Below are positions 1 to 6,769 of a stretch of DNA of 7,425 nucleotides, piece after piece. The notes beneath the pieces are model-generated. The model saw nothing but the letters and a program-made list of their open reading frames with translations. It ran no database searches and was not told the DNA's origin. The translations under genes were made by a program, and so were the position numbers. The DNA is from Candidatus Gastranaerophilales bacterium (GTDB lineage: Bacteria; Cyanobacteriota; Vampirovibrionia; Gastranaerophilales; Gastranaerophilaceae). The stretch covers positions 1 to 7,425 of the forward strand of contig CALUSZ010000077.1 in NCBI GenBank assembly GCA_944323495.1, in the 5' to 3' direction. Every line of letters starts with the position of its first letter. Within the stretch, counting starts at the first letter, position 1.

Positions 1-68
1 TGAAAAAGTGTAAAAAACAACTTATCCTCAGGCGGCATAATATAAGACATTAAATTAAACTTGGGCAT
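1..68 (-). CDS. N-terminal fragment of a probable DUF47 (PhoU-like) family protein
   Basis: An open reading frame runs off the left edge of the window; only the first 22 codons are present. The ATG at 66-68 is preceded by a strong Shine-Dalgarno sequence (AAGGAGGT on the minus strand, four bases from the ATG), which fixes the start. The visible peptide begins MPKFNLMSYIMPPEDKLFF. The M-P-x-E/D-D-K-x-F-F pattern followed by L-F is typical of the N-terminus of DUF47 proteins, which are cytoplasmic, helical, PhoU-like and often paired with a PiT-type phosphate transporter. The family call rests on this short motif only, and the rest of the gene and any transporter partner lie outside the window. 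The gene points the same way as the two pilin-like genes upstream of it, but a 73-base gap with its own possible promoter separates them. Confidence 0.55.
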   Translation of the reverse strand, partial: MPKFNLMSYIMPPEDKLFFTLF

Positions 69-72
69 AAAT

Positions 73-131
73 ACCTCCTTTTTCATACACCTTTAGTGTA
101 TACAAAAAATGATTAATTATAAAGAGGAGGT
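73..131 (-). promoter_or_regulatory. Possible Shine-Dalgarno / anti-Shine-Dalgarno pairing ahead of the DUF47-like gene
   Basis: On the minus strand, ACCTCCT (125-131) is an exact complement of AGGAGGT (73-79), the ribosome binding site of the gene starting at 68. A further three A-T pairs (80-82 with 121-123) extend it past one bulged base (124). A smaller hairpin (85-101) sits in the enclosed loop. In a transcript that reads through from the pilin-like genes, this fold would hide the ribosome binding site. Transcripts starting at the putative promoter at 116-144 would lack the upstream arm. The pairing is seen directly; regulation is inferred. Confidence 0.35.
85..101. repeat. Short inverted repeat ATACAC-5-GTGTAT
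   Basis: A perfect 6-bp inverted repeat with a five-base loop lies in the leader of the DUF47-like gene. It is not followed by a T-run in either direction (A-rich on both downstream sides), so it does not look like an intrinsic terminator. It could be an operator half-site pair or the inner stem of the larger leader fold. Confidence 0.35.
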
Positions 132-144
132 TTATAAATCTTTA
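116..144 (-). promoter_or_regulatory. Weak putative promoter for the DUF47-like gene
   Basis: A perfect -10 hexamer TATAAT lies on the minus strand at 116-121. At 17-bp spacing the -35 position (139-144) reads TAAAGA, only three of six matches, and overlaps the stop codon of the pilin-like gene. In AT-rich DNA a TATAAT arises easily by chance, so this is a low-confidence call. Confidence 0.28.
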
Positions 145-825
145 CTTCTCACCTAACAATTTCTTTGCCTCGTCCCTGTCTTCGTCATTTGCTTTCATGT
201 TAGAAGAATTTTTAAGATAAGCCTTACCCATAGCATCTTCTGCTGAAACGTTACCATACGTATCTACCTTAAATTTAAATTGGTCAGGCGTCTTACAACT
301 GGTCGAATACTCACAGTTTTTACCCTTATCTTCGCCATTTATATCAATAACAACTTCATTCTCTTCTGTTGTCAGGCTATATCCATTAACGCTTACATTA
401 GAGGAGTTAGAAGTAATTTCCCATTCAATACCGTCTGTTGTTGTAAAAGTAACACCTGTAGAGTTTTTTGTTACATCATCTTTATCAACATTTAATCTTA
501 ATGCCAAAAGCGCTCCAAACTTCGCTCCACTGCTGACATTTCCAATCAAGTCGGAAGCATCTTCATTATCAATATAATCAGGAATCTCATTACATCCGAT
601 ACCAGCACAAGTAGGCTGTCCTAAATCATTAAAATCTGTCATGTACAAAGATGAATCACTAACAATATCAGCTGTCATATTTGATAAGACATTATGAGCC
701 TTAAGAAACTTCCCCTTAGCATCGTCCGGTTTTAATTTTACAAGAGTTGGCGTAGCTAAAGCCGCTACTACGCCTATTATACCCAGTGTTATAAGTAATT
801 CTGATAAAGTAAACCCTTTTTTCAT
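142..825 (-). CDS. Type IV pilin / pseudopilin-like protein (second of a tandem pair)
   Basis: The 227-residue protein starts MKKGFTLSELLITLGIIG. It has a short positively charged leader, a prepilin peptidase site after Gly4, Phe at +1, Glu at +5 and a hydrophobic helix to about residue 26. This is the signature of type IV pilins and type II secretion pseudopilins, which are cleaved and methylated at the inner membrane. The ATG at 825 is preferred over an in-frame GTG at 840 because GAGGAAG (832-838) sits at proper spacing before the ATG and a four-residue leader is typical. The globular part has PTCxGxGC (about residue 75) and a C-terminal module with D-I-N-G, a second Cys pair (NC and SCK) and PDQFKFKVDTYG. 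The two Cys pairs suggest disulfides, and the D-x-N-G segment recalls metal-binding loops of major pseudopilins (inference). It begins one base after the stop of its paralogue, so the two are probably cotranscribed. Assembly partners are not in the window, so pilus or secretion role is open. Confidence 0.85.
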   Translation of the reverse strand: MKKGFTLSELLITLGIIGVVAALATPTLVKLKPDDAKGKFLKAHNVLSNMTADIVSDSSLYMTDFNDLGQPTCAGIGCNEIPDYIDNEDASDLIGNVSSGAKFGALLALRLNVDKDDVTKNSTGVTFTTTDGIEWEITSNSSNVSVNGYSLTTEENEVVIDINGEDKGKNCEYSTSCKTPDQFKFKVDTYGNVSAEDAMGKAYLKNSSNMKANDEDRDEAKKLLGEK

Positions 826-826
826 T

Positions 827-1483
827 TTAATCTTCCTCACTGTTAGAATTTACATCTGCTGCATTTTTTAAAAACTGTTTTCCTAAAGTATCATCAGCAG
901 AAACTGCACCATAAGTATCTACTTTAAATTTAAACTGATCCGGTTTCTTACAGGATGAAGTAGAAGAGTTACAATTATCCCCTTTATCCTTACCGTCTAT
1001 ATCCACAACAATATTGGAATTCAAAATTTTAGCACTATTTTCCGTAGACAAAGTAGATGTAATTTCCCAAGAGCTTCCATCTTTTGCGGTAAAAGTAGAT
1101 TTGCTGCCGGATGTCGTAACATCATCTAGCGGAATACCAAACTGATACGCAAGTATTTTGGCATACTTACTTGAATTTGCAGAAGCAGTTGCGCTGTTTA
1201 AAGCTGGATCCATTGAAGTTGTTTGTTGAACACAGCCTAATCCTATGCAAGTAGGCTCACCCAAAATATCAGGGCTACCAGTAAGATATACTGTCTGTTT
1301 ATACAAATCCGAATTATCCAGCATTTCATCGTTTGCAACAGCAATAGCATTGTATGCTTTCATAAACCGGACTTTCGTATCATTAGGCATCATATCCATA
1401 ATAACAGGGGCTGTCATTGCGGCCAAAACACCTACAATACCTAATGTTATTAATAACTCTGCAATAGTAAAACCTTTTTTCAT
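827..1483 (-). CDS. Type IV pilin / pseudopilin-like protein (first of a tandem pair)
   Basis: The 218-residue protein starts MKKGFTIAELLITLGIVG, with prepilin peptidase cleavage expected after Gly4 and Glu at +5 of the mature protein, followed by a hydrophobic helix. The ATG at 1483 is chosen over an ATG at 1522 because the longer version would add 13 residues before a canonical leader, and GAGAGGG (1493-1499) is well placed for 1483. It is clearly paralogous to the downstream gene. They share the leader and helix, an LG-x-PTCxGxGC motif, DG-x-x-WEITS, D-I-x-G-x-DKG, a Cys pair and PDQFKFKVDTYG, while the region between is divergent. This suggests an old duplication with a conserved core and a variable surface. 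The C-terminus is acidic (ends SNSEED). It is the promoter-proximal gene of the minus-strand pair. Function as pilus subunit, minor pilin or pseudopilin cannot be separated from sequence alone. Confidence 0.85.
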   Translation of the reverse strand: MKKGFTIAELLITLGIVGVLAAMTAPVIMDMMPNDTKVRFMKAYNAIAVANDEMLDNSDLYKQTVYLTGSPDILGEPTCIGLGCVQQTTSMDPALNSATASANSSKYAKILAYQFGIPLDDVTTSGSKSTFTAKDGSSWEITSTLSTENSAKILNSNIVVDIDGKDKGDNCNSSTSSCKKPDQFKFKVDTYGAVSADDTLGKQFLKNAADVNSNSEED

Positions 1484-1526
1484 TATAAAATACCCTCTCT
1501 TTATAAGAATTGTATCATACATATTA

Positions 1527-1563
1527 ATTATATACTATATTCTCACATTTTTTTGTTTATTAA
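1527..1563 (-). promoter_or_regulatory. Possible promoter region for the pilin-like gene pair
   Basis: On the minus strand this stretch holds overlapping -10-like hexamers: TATAAT at 1527-1532, and TATAGT at 1534-1539 with TTAATA (1558-1563) 18 bp upstream. A further TATGAT lies at 1514-1519. None has a strong -35, and the region is very AT-rich, so the exact site is uncertain. A promoter is expected here because the pilin pair and the plus-strand genes diverge from this intergenic region. Confidence 0.3.
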
Positions 1564-1596
1564 CTTTTGTAACAATCTTAGAAAAAAATTAAAGTT

Positions 1597-1650
1597 TTGT
1601 TCGCATTGTGCCGTAATTAATAATATAAAATAGGGAAAACTTAAAGGAGT
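1597..1650 (+). promoter_or_regulatory. Possible promoter and clear ribosome binding site for the EF-hand gene
   Basis: AAAGGAGT at 1643-1650 is a strong Shine-Dalgarno sequence seven bases before the ATG at 1658. Upstream, TTGTTC (1597-1602) lies 18 bp from TAATAT (1621-1626), and TATAAA at 1624-1629 overlaps it. The ribosome site is convincing; the promoter match is only moderate. Confidence 0.4.
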
Positions 1651-1657
1651 ATTAAAA

Positions 1658-4048
1658 ATGACAAATGATGTATCAAGAGTTTATCAATTTTTAGCTAAGT
1701 ACAACGAAGGTGGACAAACCTGGCAGAATGAAGTTGATTCCAATGGTGACGGCACAATTATAAAAAGTGAATTTCGTGCTTTTATGGAAGAAAACTTTGA
1801 ATGGGACGGTGAAACCACAGAAGATGGCAAAAATGATTTAATAAATCAGTTCTGGCAAAATATTGACACCAACAGAAATGCCTCAAAGATTAGCGGTACT
1901 AAGTTTAAAAATGCAAATGCTCTTGATAAAAATGAAGTTACAAATATGGAAAATCGTATAGAGATGTATGAAATCCTCAATGAATACACCTCAACTCTAA
2001 CTGCACCTAGCATAATATCCTCATCTTCTGAATGGAAAAAATCTGTATCAGAAGGTCTTGCTGCTTTGGTTGAAGCATATATTAAAGAAGGAAAACCTGC
2101 AGAAGAGCTGCTTGCATATCTTGAAGAATCAGCTCCTACTATTATGAATAAAGCAACTGCAGATTATTGTGCAACAGAATATCTCAGTGCAACCATGTCT
2201 GATGTTGTTAATGAATATGGTTACGCTTACGCATCCGATAATACATTACAGAGCATGATTGACAATTATATTAAGACTTTAGCGGGAGATGAAGATGCCG
2301 AAAGTATAAAAACTACGGTTACAAGTATCATTGATGCATACATGGCAACTGCAGGACTAGCAGATGAAAGCCCAATTGACTTAAGCGAATATGGCTATAC
2401 TGTTACAGAAAATTCTGCACTCAATGATTTACAAAAATGTATCGTTCAAAAGAAATTAGAAGATAATCTTGAGGCAATCAAGGATGAAGAAAAATATGAA
2501 GATTTTTCTGAAATCTATGATTCAGCAGTAAATGAATTTATTTCAAACACCCTTGCAAATGCTAAATTCAGTGATTTTGAAACAGTTCAGGAATATGGCA
2601 TTGAAGATTTTAAAGCAACAAAATCATATCAGGATATTGAAACAACAATAGAAGTTAAAGATGTTCTGCAAGGTGATGAATTACATAATATAATTTCTAC
2701 AAATATAAGTGAATCTTTTGCTGATAAAATTCAAAAAGATGGCAGATATTTTGATGCGTATGATGAACTTGAAGCAGAAGCAATAAAAAAAGCTAAAGCT
2801 GGAGATTTCGATGTCGATGGAGCCTTTAATTCAGCAGAATTAATAAACTGGTTTGCAGCAGAACTTGAAGATAAAATGGTCGAATTTTATCCTAATGGTT
2901 TAGGAGATATGCCGCTTACAGAGTTAAACATTGTGTACGATAAACTTGCGGAATCAGCGTTAAAAGAAACAGATGATGATAAATCACTTTCACAGTCAAG
3001 AGAAGCCGCTATCTCATATTGCGAAGCGCTTATTGCCAAAGGCGACAAGCTTTCTGAAGCTGTCACCAATATCTTTGGAGCTGATTATAAGTCTCAAATC
3101 AACTCTTTATATCCAAGTGAAATTGCAGAAAAAATTTCTGATTTAAAAGAAAAAGCCTTAGAAATTGGTGATATTTCAACATTCACAATTGAAAACTGGG
3201 GCGAAATACCAACAGATGTCTCTATTGCACAAAATGATGTTAAAAATTATCAGCTCAATACTAGTGTACAGAATGGCGATAATAGTATAAGTAGTGACAG
3301 AATAACTTATAAAGTCAGCGTTTCAGGCAATGCTACAGCATCCATAGACAATAATACATTAACTATTACCGGCGGTTCAAACAATGGATATACAACCGTA
3401 ACAGTAAGCCTACTGGTTGATGGTGTAGAACTTGGCGAACAGACTATTAAAGTTAAAACCATTAGTGAAAGTTTTGATTGGGGCAGCATGACTGAAACGT
3501 ACAATGGTGTTATTGCAAGAAACGGTGAGGCTAGAGGCAGCAACGGTAATATTTCTCTGCAAGAGGCTTATAACAATACAGCCTGCTTAATCCTCAATGG
3601 AACCAACGGTGAATTCACTAAGAATTGGAGCGATACAATAAATTCATCTAAAACTCGTCTGGCAGATTTTATTAACGGTACCTTATGCAGTGCAGTTAGA
3701 AATACTGGCAACTATGATGAGACAGCTCTTCAAACGGCAGCACAAAAGACTATCGAATTATATCAAGCAGCCTTAACTCAGATTCATAATGGAGATATGG
3801 CTGGTAAAAAATCCGATAAAACAAGTACAATTAGCTATGATGGAGAAACTTACACTTTCCAAACTAAAAAATGGTATCGTGAAAGCAGTGCGCAAAATAC
3901 AGAACAAGCTAGAAGCCAATCTGCTGCTAACAATCAACTAGGTCTATCTCTTAATGAATCATATAACAGTCCAAGCACATATCAAGTAGTAGTTAATATG
4001 AGATGCGTGATGGATCTCTTCAATAAATTTTATGCACAAGCTCTATAA
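1658..4048 (+). CDS. Large EF-hand calcium-binding protein with Ig-like segment, function unknown
   Basis: I do not recognise this 796-residue protein as a named family. It has no signal peptide or membrane helix, yet is acidic and Asn/Ser/Thr-rich like many surface or exported proteins. Residues 27-38 (DSNGDGTIIKSE) form a textbook EF-hand loop with D, N, D, G, I and E in the ligand pattern. Residues 70-93 look like a degenerate partner (DTNRN, then ALDKNE). A second well-formed loop (DFDVDGAFNSAE) is at 383-394. The long middle (about 100-500) is predicted helical, with three EYG motifs at 186, 244 and 312 that may mark degenerate repeats. Residues about 515-606 alternate polar and hydrophobic residues, with NNTLTITGG and TVTVSLLVDG, as in bacterial Ig-like domains. 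The last 190 residues are unassigned. The start is fixed by AAAGGAGT. The kinase-like ORF overlaps its end by 17 bases. Calcium binding is well supported; location and role are not. Confidence 0.8.
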   Translation: MTNDVSRVYQFLAKYNEGGQTWQNEVDSNGDGTIIKSEFRAFMEENFEWDGETTEDGKNDLINQFWQNIDTNRNASKISGTKFKNANALDKNEVTNMENRIEMYEILNEYTSTLTAPSIISSSSEWKKSVSEGLAALVEAYIKEGKPAEELLAYLEESAPTIMNKATADYCATEYLSATMSDVVNEYGYAYASDNTLQSMIDNYIKTLAGDEDAESIKTTVTSIIDAYMATAGLADESPIDLSEYGYTVTENSALNDLQKCIVQKKLEDNLEAIKDEEKYEDFSEIYDSAVNEFISNTLANAKFSDFETVQEYGIEDFKATKSYQDIETTIEVKDVLQGDELHNIISTNISESFADKIQKDGRYFDAYDELEAEAIKKAKAGDFDVDGAFNSAELINWFAAELEDKMVEFYPNGLGDMPLTELNIVYDKLAESALKETDDDKSLSQSREAAISYCEALIAKGDKLSEAVTNIFGADYKSQINSLYPSEIAEKISDLKEKALEIGDISTFTIENWGEIPTDVSIAQNDVKNYQLNTSVQNGDNSISSDRITYKVSVSGNATASIDNNTLTITGGSNNGYTTVTVSLLVDGVELGEQTIKVKTISESFDWGSMTETYNGVIARNGEARGSNGNISLQEAYNNTACLILNGTNGEFTKNWSDTINSSKTRLADFINGTLCSAVRNTGNYDETALQTAAQKTIELYQAALTQIHNGDMAGKKSDKTSTISYDGETYTFQTKKWYRESSAQNTEQARSQSAANNQLGLSLNESYNSPSTYQVVVNMRCVMDLFNKFYAQAL

Positions 4049-5429
4049 AAAAATAAAAAAGAGCTCAGAGTATTCTGAGCTCTTTTTAGAAATTGAAAAA
4101 TGTATCAGAGAAATACAGGCAGCCAAAAGCTCAATCCAACTTAACAAGATTAAACACAAAGCTGCTAATATTGACATATCAAATTCTAGCGGAGAGCTTT
4201 CTAATAAGAGAATTTTATTAAAAAATTTATTTTTTTCTTGTATTAAAAATCAAGAAAAAAATATGTATGTAAAAACTAATAAAGTTTTTAGTCTTAATAA
4301 TGTTCTACGGAAAAAACTATACTCTGGGATAAGTATAAATAAATTACAAAACAAATTTGATATACAAAACAAATTTATTGGCAGTATACCTGGAGAGTTT
4401 TTTACAAATATTCAATATAATAAGAAAAAAGAGGCTGCTTATAAACTATTCAATATTTTCTTAAAATACACATACTCCCTTAACTATGATTTTGAATCAG
4501 AAGATGTTGAAAACGAATTTTGGACAAATATTTTAAATATCCGCCTAAAAGAGTTTGAAAGAGAATTATCGAATATTACTGCTCAAACAGTTAATATTGA
4601 ATATTTGGAACACGGTACATTCGGTAATGTTTATAAAATCACAATAAATGATAAATATTATGCTTACAAAGTTTTTTTCCCATATAAAAAATTTTCCGAA
4701 TCTTATCTTAAAAAAACTCAGGGACTATACTTTGAACCACAAGCCGCATACTATGCTGGAAAAAGTACAGATAAGAATTTGTTTGTAAATTTTTTTGCGG
4801 GGAAAATATCATCATATGATGATCCATATAGTTATATAATTACAGAATTTATAACTCCAGAAGAGACATCTAAAAAATATTCCCCATTTCACTACCTTTC
4901 TATTAATAAAATCGAATTAAAAAAAGAAAATATTATTAATGGCAGAATCATCGACTTTGGGGGATTATATGTTAAAGAAAAAAATTTAAAAGACAAAGAT
5001 TTCGCAAAACTTGTTAGAATTATATGGCAGAATCTGAACTATAATATTAAATCAGAACAAATCAGCTGGAAACTTACTCAAAACAGCATAGAACAAATTC
5101 GTAAATATAGCCTGAATAAAAATTACTTGAAAGCTATAAATCTTATAAAACATAAAGTCAAATACATGCCATATAAGCTGCTAAAAGCGCTTAAAGAAAT
5201 CAACAATGCAAAAAGTATAACTATTATAGAACAATTTAATCTTGATTCTTATAAAACAAAACAAGAACTTATAAAAAATCTGCAAAAGTTCAAAATCACT
5301 GTAATAAATGAATACTATTCAGACATAAATACACAGGGATATTTATTTATTAAACATAATGGGCTTTTCAAAAGAATATACTTTAATAATAAGAATATCA
5401 TTGAAAAAATTGAAAATATTAGCGGCTAA
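4032..5429 (+). CDS. Kinase-like protein with degenerate catalytic loop, function unknown
   Basis: This 465-residue, Lys/Asn/Ile-rich protein holds a divergent eukaryotic-like kinase core at about 190-345. The glycine loop is [11 protein letters not shown] (192-202), with the first Gly replaced by Glu. AYK supplies the ATP-contacting Lys213, E235 is a candidate helix-C Glu, and YIITEF (268-273) resembles the hinge. KIELKKENI (293-301) aligns with HRDLKPENI, so the catalytic Asp position is Glu295 while Asn300 is kept. IIDFGG (306-311) gives the DFG motif. The C-lobe after DFG is short, with no clear APE. It may be a pseudokinase, a minimal kinase of the effector type, or an atypical active kinase. 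The N-terminal 190 and C-terminal 120 residues are unassigned. The start is uncertain: the ATG at 4032 has no good ribosome site and overlaps the upstream gene by 17 bases, so coupling is possible. A terminator-like hairpin covers codons 9-19. The next ATG, at 4263, would leave 388 residues with the kinase core intact. The gene is visibly more AT-rich than its neighbours. Confidence 0.65.
   Translation: MHKLYKKIKKSSEYSELFLEIEKCIREIQAAKSSIQLNKIKHKAANIDISNSSGELSNKRILLKNLFFSCIKNQEKNMYVKTNKVFSLNNVLRKKLYSGISINKLQNKFDIQNKFIGSIPGEFFTNIQYNKKKEAAYKLFNIFLKYTYSLNYDFESEDVENEFWTNILNIRLKEFERELSNITAQTVNIEYLEHGTFGNVYKITINDKYYAYKVFFPYKKFSESYLKKTQGLYFEPQAAYYAGKSTDKNLFVNFFAGKISSYDDPYSYIITEFITPEETSKKYSPFHYLSINKIELKKENIINGRIIDFGGLYVKEKNLKDKDFAKLVRIIWQNLNYNIKSEQISWKLTQNSIEQIRKYSLNKNYLKAINLIKHKVKYMPYKLLKALKEINNAKSITIIEQFNLDSYKTKQELIKNLQKFKITVINEYYSDINTQGYLFIKHNGLFKRIYFNNKNIIEKIENISG
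4056..4087 (+). terminator. Strong intrinsic-terminator-like hairpin after the EF-hand gene
   Basis: A perfect 14-bp inverted repeat (arms 4056-4069 and 4074-4087, core GAGCTCAGA) encloses a four-base loop, GTAT, and its right arm ends in five T. It begins eight bases after the stop of the EF-hand gene, exactly where an intrinsic terminator would be expected. It is also inside the overlapping kinase-like ORF (codons 9-19). It may end most transcription of the EF-hand gene, letting the downstream gene be expressed only by readthrough, or it may mean that the downstream gene starts later. Confidence 0.7.
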
Positions 5430-5451
5430 GCTATTTCAGCCCTTGTTTTTT
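5424..5451. terminator. Weak, possibly bidirectional terminator at the convergent gene junction
   Basis: GGCT (5424-5427) pairs with AGCC (5438-5441), extended by two A-T pairs across a bulged C, with a five-base loop. On the plus strand a T6 run follows at 5446-5451. On the minus strand the same hairpin is followed by a T-rich stretch inside the 3' end of the kinase-like gene. It spans the overlapping stop codons of the two convergent genes. The stem is short, so efficiency is doubtful. Confidence 0.35.
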
Positions 5452-6757
5452 CTGATATATCTGCAGGTTTATTCTGTGGAAGATGAATCAATTCCGCACG
5501 GTTATCAATTTCGTCCTGCTTTTCTACCATATCTTTTGTTACAACAAACTTATTGATATCATGTTTTGTCGGAATATCATACATTACATCAAGCATAAGT
5601 TCTTCAACAATTGAACGTAAGGCTCTTGCACCTGTTTTACGTTTAATAGCTTTTTTAGCAATCAAATCTATTGCGTCAGGCTCAAACTCTAAGTCAACAC
5701 CATCCATCGCAAGTAAACATTGATACTGTTTGATTATAGCATTCTTTGGCTCTGTAAGAATCATCTTCAATGTATCTTCATCCAAAGCATCAAGAACGGC
5801 ATAAACAGGAATACGTCCGATAAATTCAGGAATCAATCCGAATTTAAGCAAATCTTCCGGCTGTAATTTTTTCAGAAGCCTTGCCGCAGCCTGTTCTTTT
5901 TCTGCCTGAGTAGGAGCAGATTTACCAAAGCCTATTGAAGATCCGTCTTTTACCCTGTGTTCAATAATCTTATCCAGATCAACAAATGCACCGCCTACAA
6001 TAAACAGAATATTGCTTGTATCAATCTGAATCATTTCCTGCTGCGGGTGTTTTCTGCCGCCTTGCGGAGGAACATTTGATATTGTTCCTTCAATAAGTTT
6101 CAATAACGCCTGCTGAACACCTTCACCGGATACATCTCTTGTAATTGATGTATTTTCAGATTTTCTTGCAATTTTATCAATTTCGTCAATATAGATAATA
6201 CCTTTTTCGGCTTTTTTTGCATCATAATCAGCATTCTGATAAAGACGAAGTAAAATATTTTCTACATCATCACCTACATAACCTGCCTCTGTAAGGGTTG
6301 TAGCGTCTGCTACTGCAAACGGAACATCAAGCATTTTCGCCAAAGTTTGCGCAAGAAGTGTTTTACCGCTTCCTGTAGGACCAACAAGCAGAATATTAGA
6401 TTTTTGAATCTCAACACCGTTTGTATCTTCCTTCTGGTTATGTTTTAAACGTTTATAGTGGTTATAAACCGCAACGGATAGAACTTTTTTCGCGTCATCC
6501 TGACCTACTATATGCTGATCGAGGTAAGCCTTAATTTCGTGCGGCTTAGGAATAGGTTTATCTTCCATATCAGAAGACTTGTCTTCTGTCTTTCCTCCGC
6601 TTTTATCTTTTGATTCAAAAAACTCTTCATCCAGAATTTCATTACAAAGCTCAACGCATTCATCGCAAATAAATACGTCAGGTCCTGCAATTAATTTCTT
6701 TACCTGATCCTGCGTTTTTCCGCAAAAAGAGCATTTTAGTCTGTCTTGTGATGACAT
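5426..6757 (-). CDS. clpX: ATP-dependent Clp protease ATP-binding subunit ClpX
   Basis: ClpX is the cytoplasmic AAA+ hexamer that unfolds tagged proteins and feeds them to ClpP. At 443 residues the protein is full length. The N-terminal zinc-binding domain has Cys9, Cys12, Cys31 and Cys34. A charged linker (about 45-68) follows. The AAA+ module has Walker A GPTGSGKT (126-133), pore loop GYVG (159-162), Walker B IIYIDEID (187-194), the RKH loop (235-237), an arginine in EFIGR (315) as probable Arg finger, and sensor-2 GARAL (376-380). The IGF loop (275-277) is the ClpP-docking tripeptide, matching the adjacent clpP. The start ATG has AGGAG (6764-6768) six bases upstream. It lies 12 bases after the clpP stop, so the two are almost certainly cotranscribed. 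Its stop codon overlaps that of the convergent kinase-like gene by four bases. Nothing is missing. Confidence 0.98.
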   Translation of the reverse strand: MSSQDRLKCSFCGKTQDQVKKLIAGPDVFICDECVELCNEILDEEFFESKDKSGGKTEDKSSDMEDKPIPKPHEIKAYLDQHIVGQDDAKKVLSVAVYNHYKRLKHNQKEDTNGVEIQKSNILLVGPTGSGKTLLAQTLAKMLDVPFAVADATTLTEAGYVGDDVENILLRLYQNADYDAKKAEKGIIYIDEIDKIARKSENTSITRDVSGEGVQQALLKLIEGTISNVPPQGGRKHPQQEMIQIDTSNILFIVGGAFVDLDKIIEHRVKDGSSIGFGKSAPTQAEKEQAAARLLKKLQPEDLLKFGLIPEFIGRIPVYAVLDALDEDTLKMILTEPKNAIIKQYQCLLAMDGVDLEFEPDAIDLIAKKAIKRKTGARALRSIVEELMLDVMYDIPTKHDINKFVVTKDMVEKQDEIDNRAELIHLPQNKPADISEKTRAEIA

Positions 6758-6769
6758 AGATTTCTCCTG

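Noticed and set aside
85..101. Inverted repeat as a terminator for the pilin-like genes
   Set aside because: On the minus strand the T-run comes before the stem rather than after it, and A residues follow.
121..131. AAAGAGGAGGT on the plus strand as a ribosome site for a small gene
   Set aside because: No start codon with an open frame follows at a usable distance; the match is better explained as the complement of the downstream gene's ribosome site.
280..495. Plus-strand ORF of 71 residues opposite the pilin-like gene
   Set aside because: It lies wholly antisense to a clear pilin-like gene, has no ribosome site and shows a composition expected from a shadow frame.
826..840. Upstream GTG start at 840 for the shorter-spaced pilin-like gene
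   Set aside because: It would overlap the upstream gene and place five extra residues ahead of a canonical MKKG leader; the ATG at 825 has a well-placed GAGGAAG.
1245..1592. Plus-strand ORF of 115 residues with hydrophobic stretches
   Set aside because: Its hydrophobic part is the complement of the pilin leader helix; it has no ribosome site and conflicts with a well-supported gene.
2887..3543. Minus-strand ORFs inside the EF-hand gene
   Set aside because: They are short, lie antisense to a long gene with a strong start and domain signatures, and have no recognisable motifs.
4171..4205. TTGACA inside the kinase-like ORF as a possible internal promoter
   Set aside because: The -35 match is perfect, but no acceptable -10 lies at 16-18 bp; the nearest (TCTAAT) is 23 bp away.
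6508..6690. ORF of 60 residues within clpX in another frame
   Set aside because: It is a shadow of clpX; the in-frame zinc-finger and linker coding is clear.
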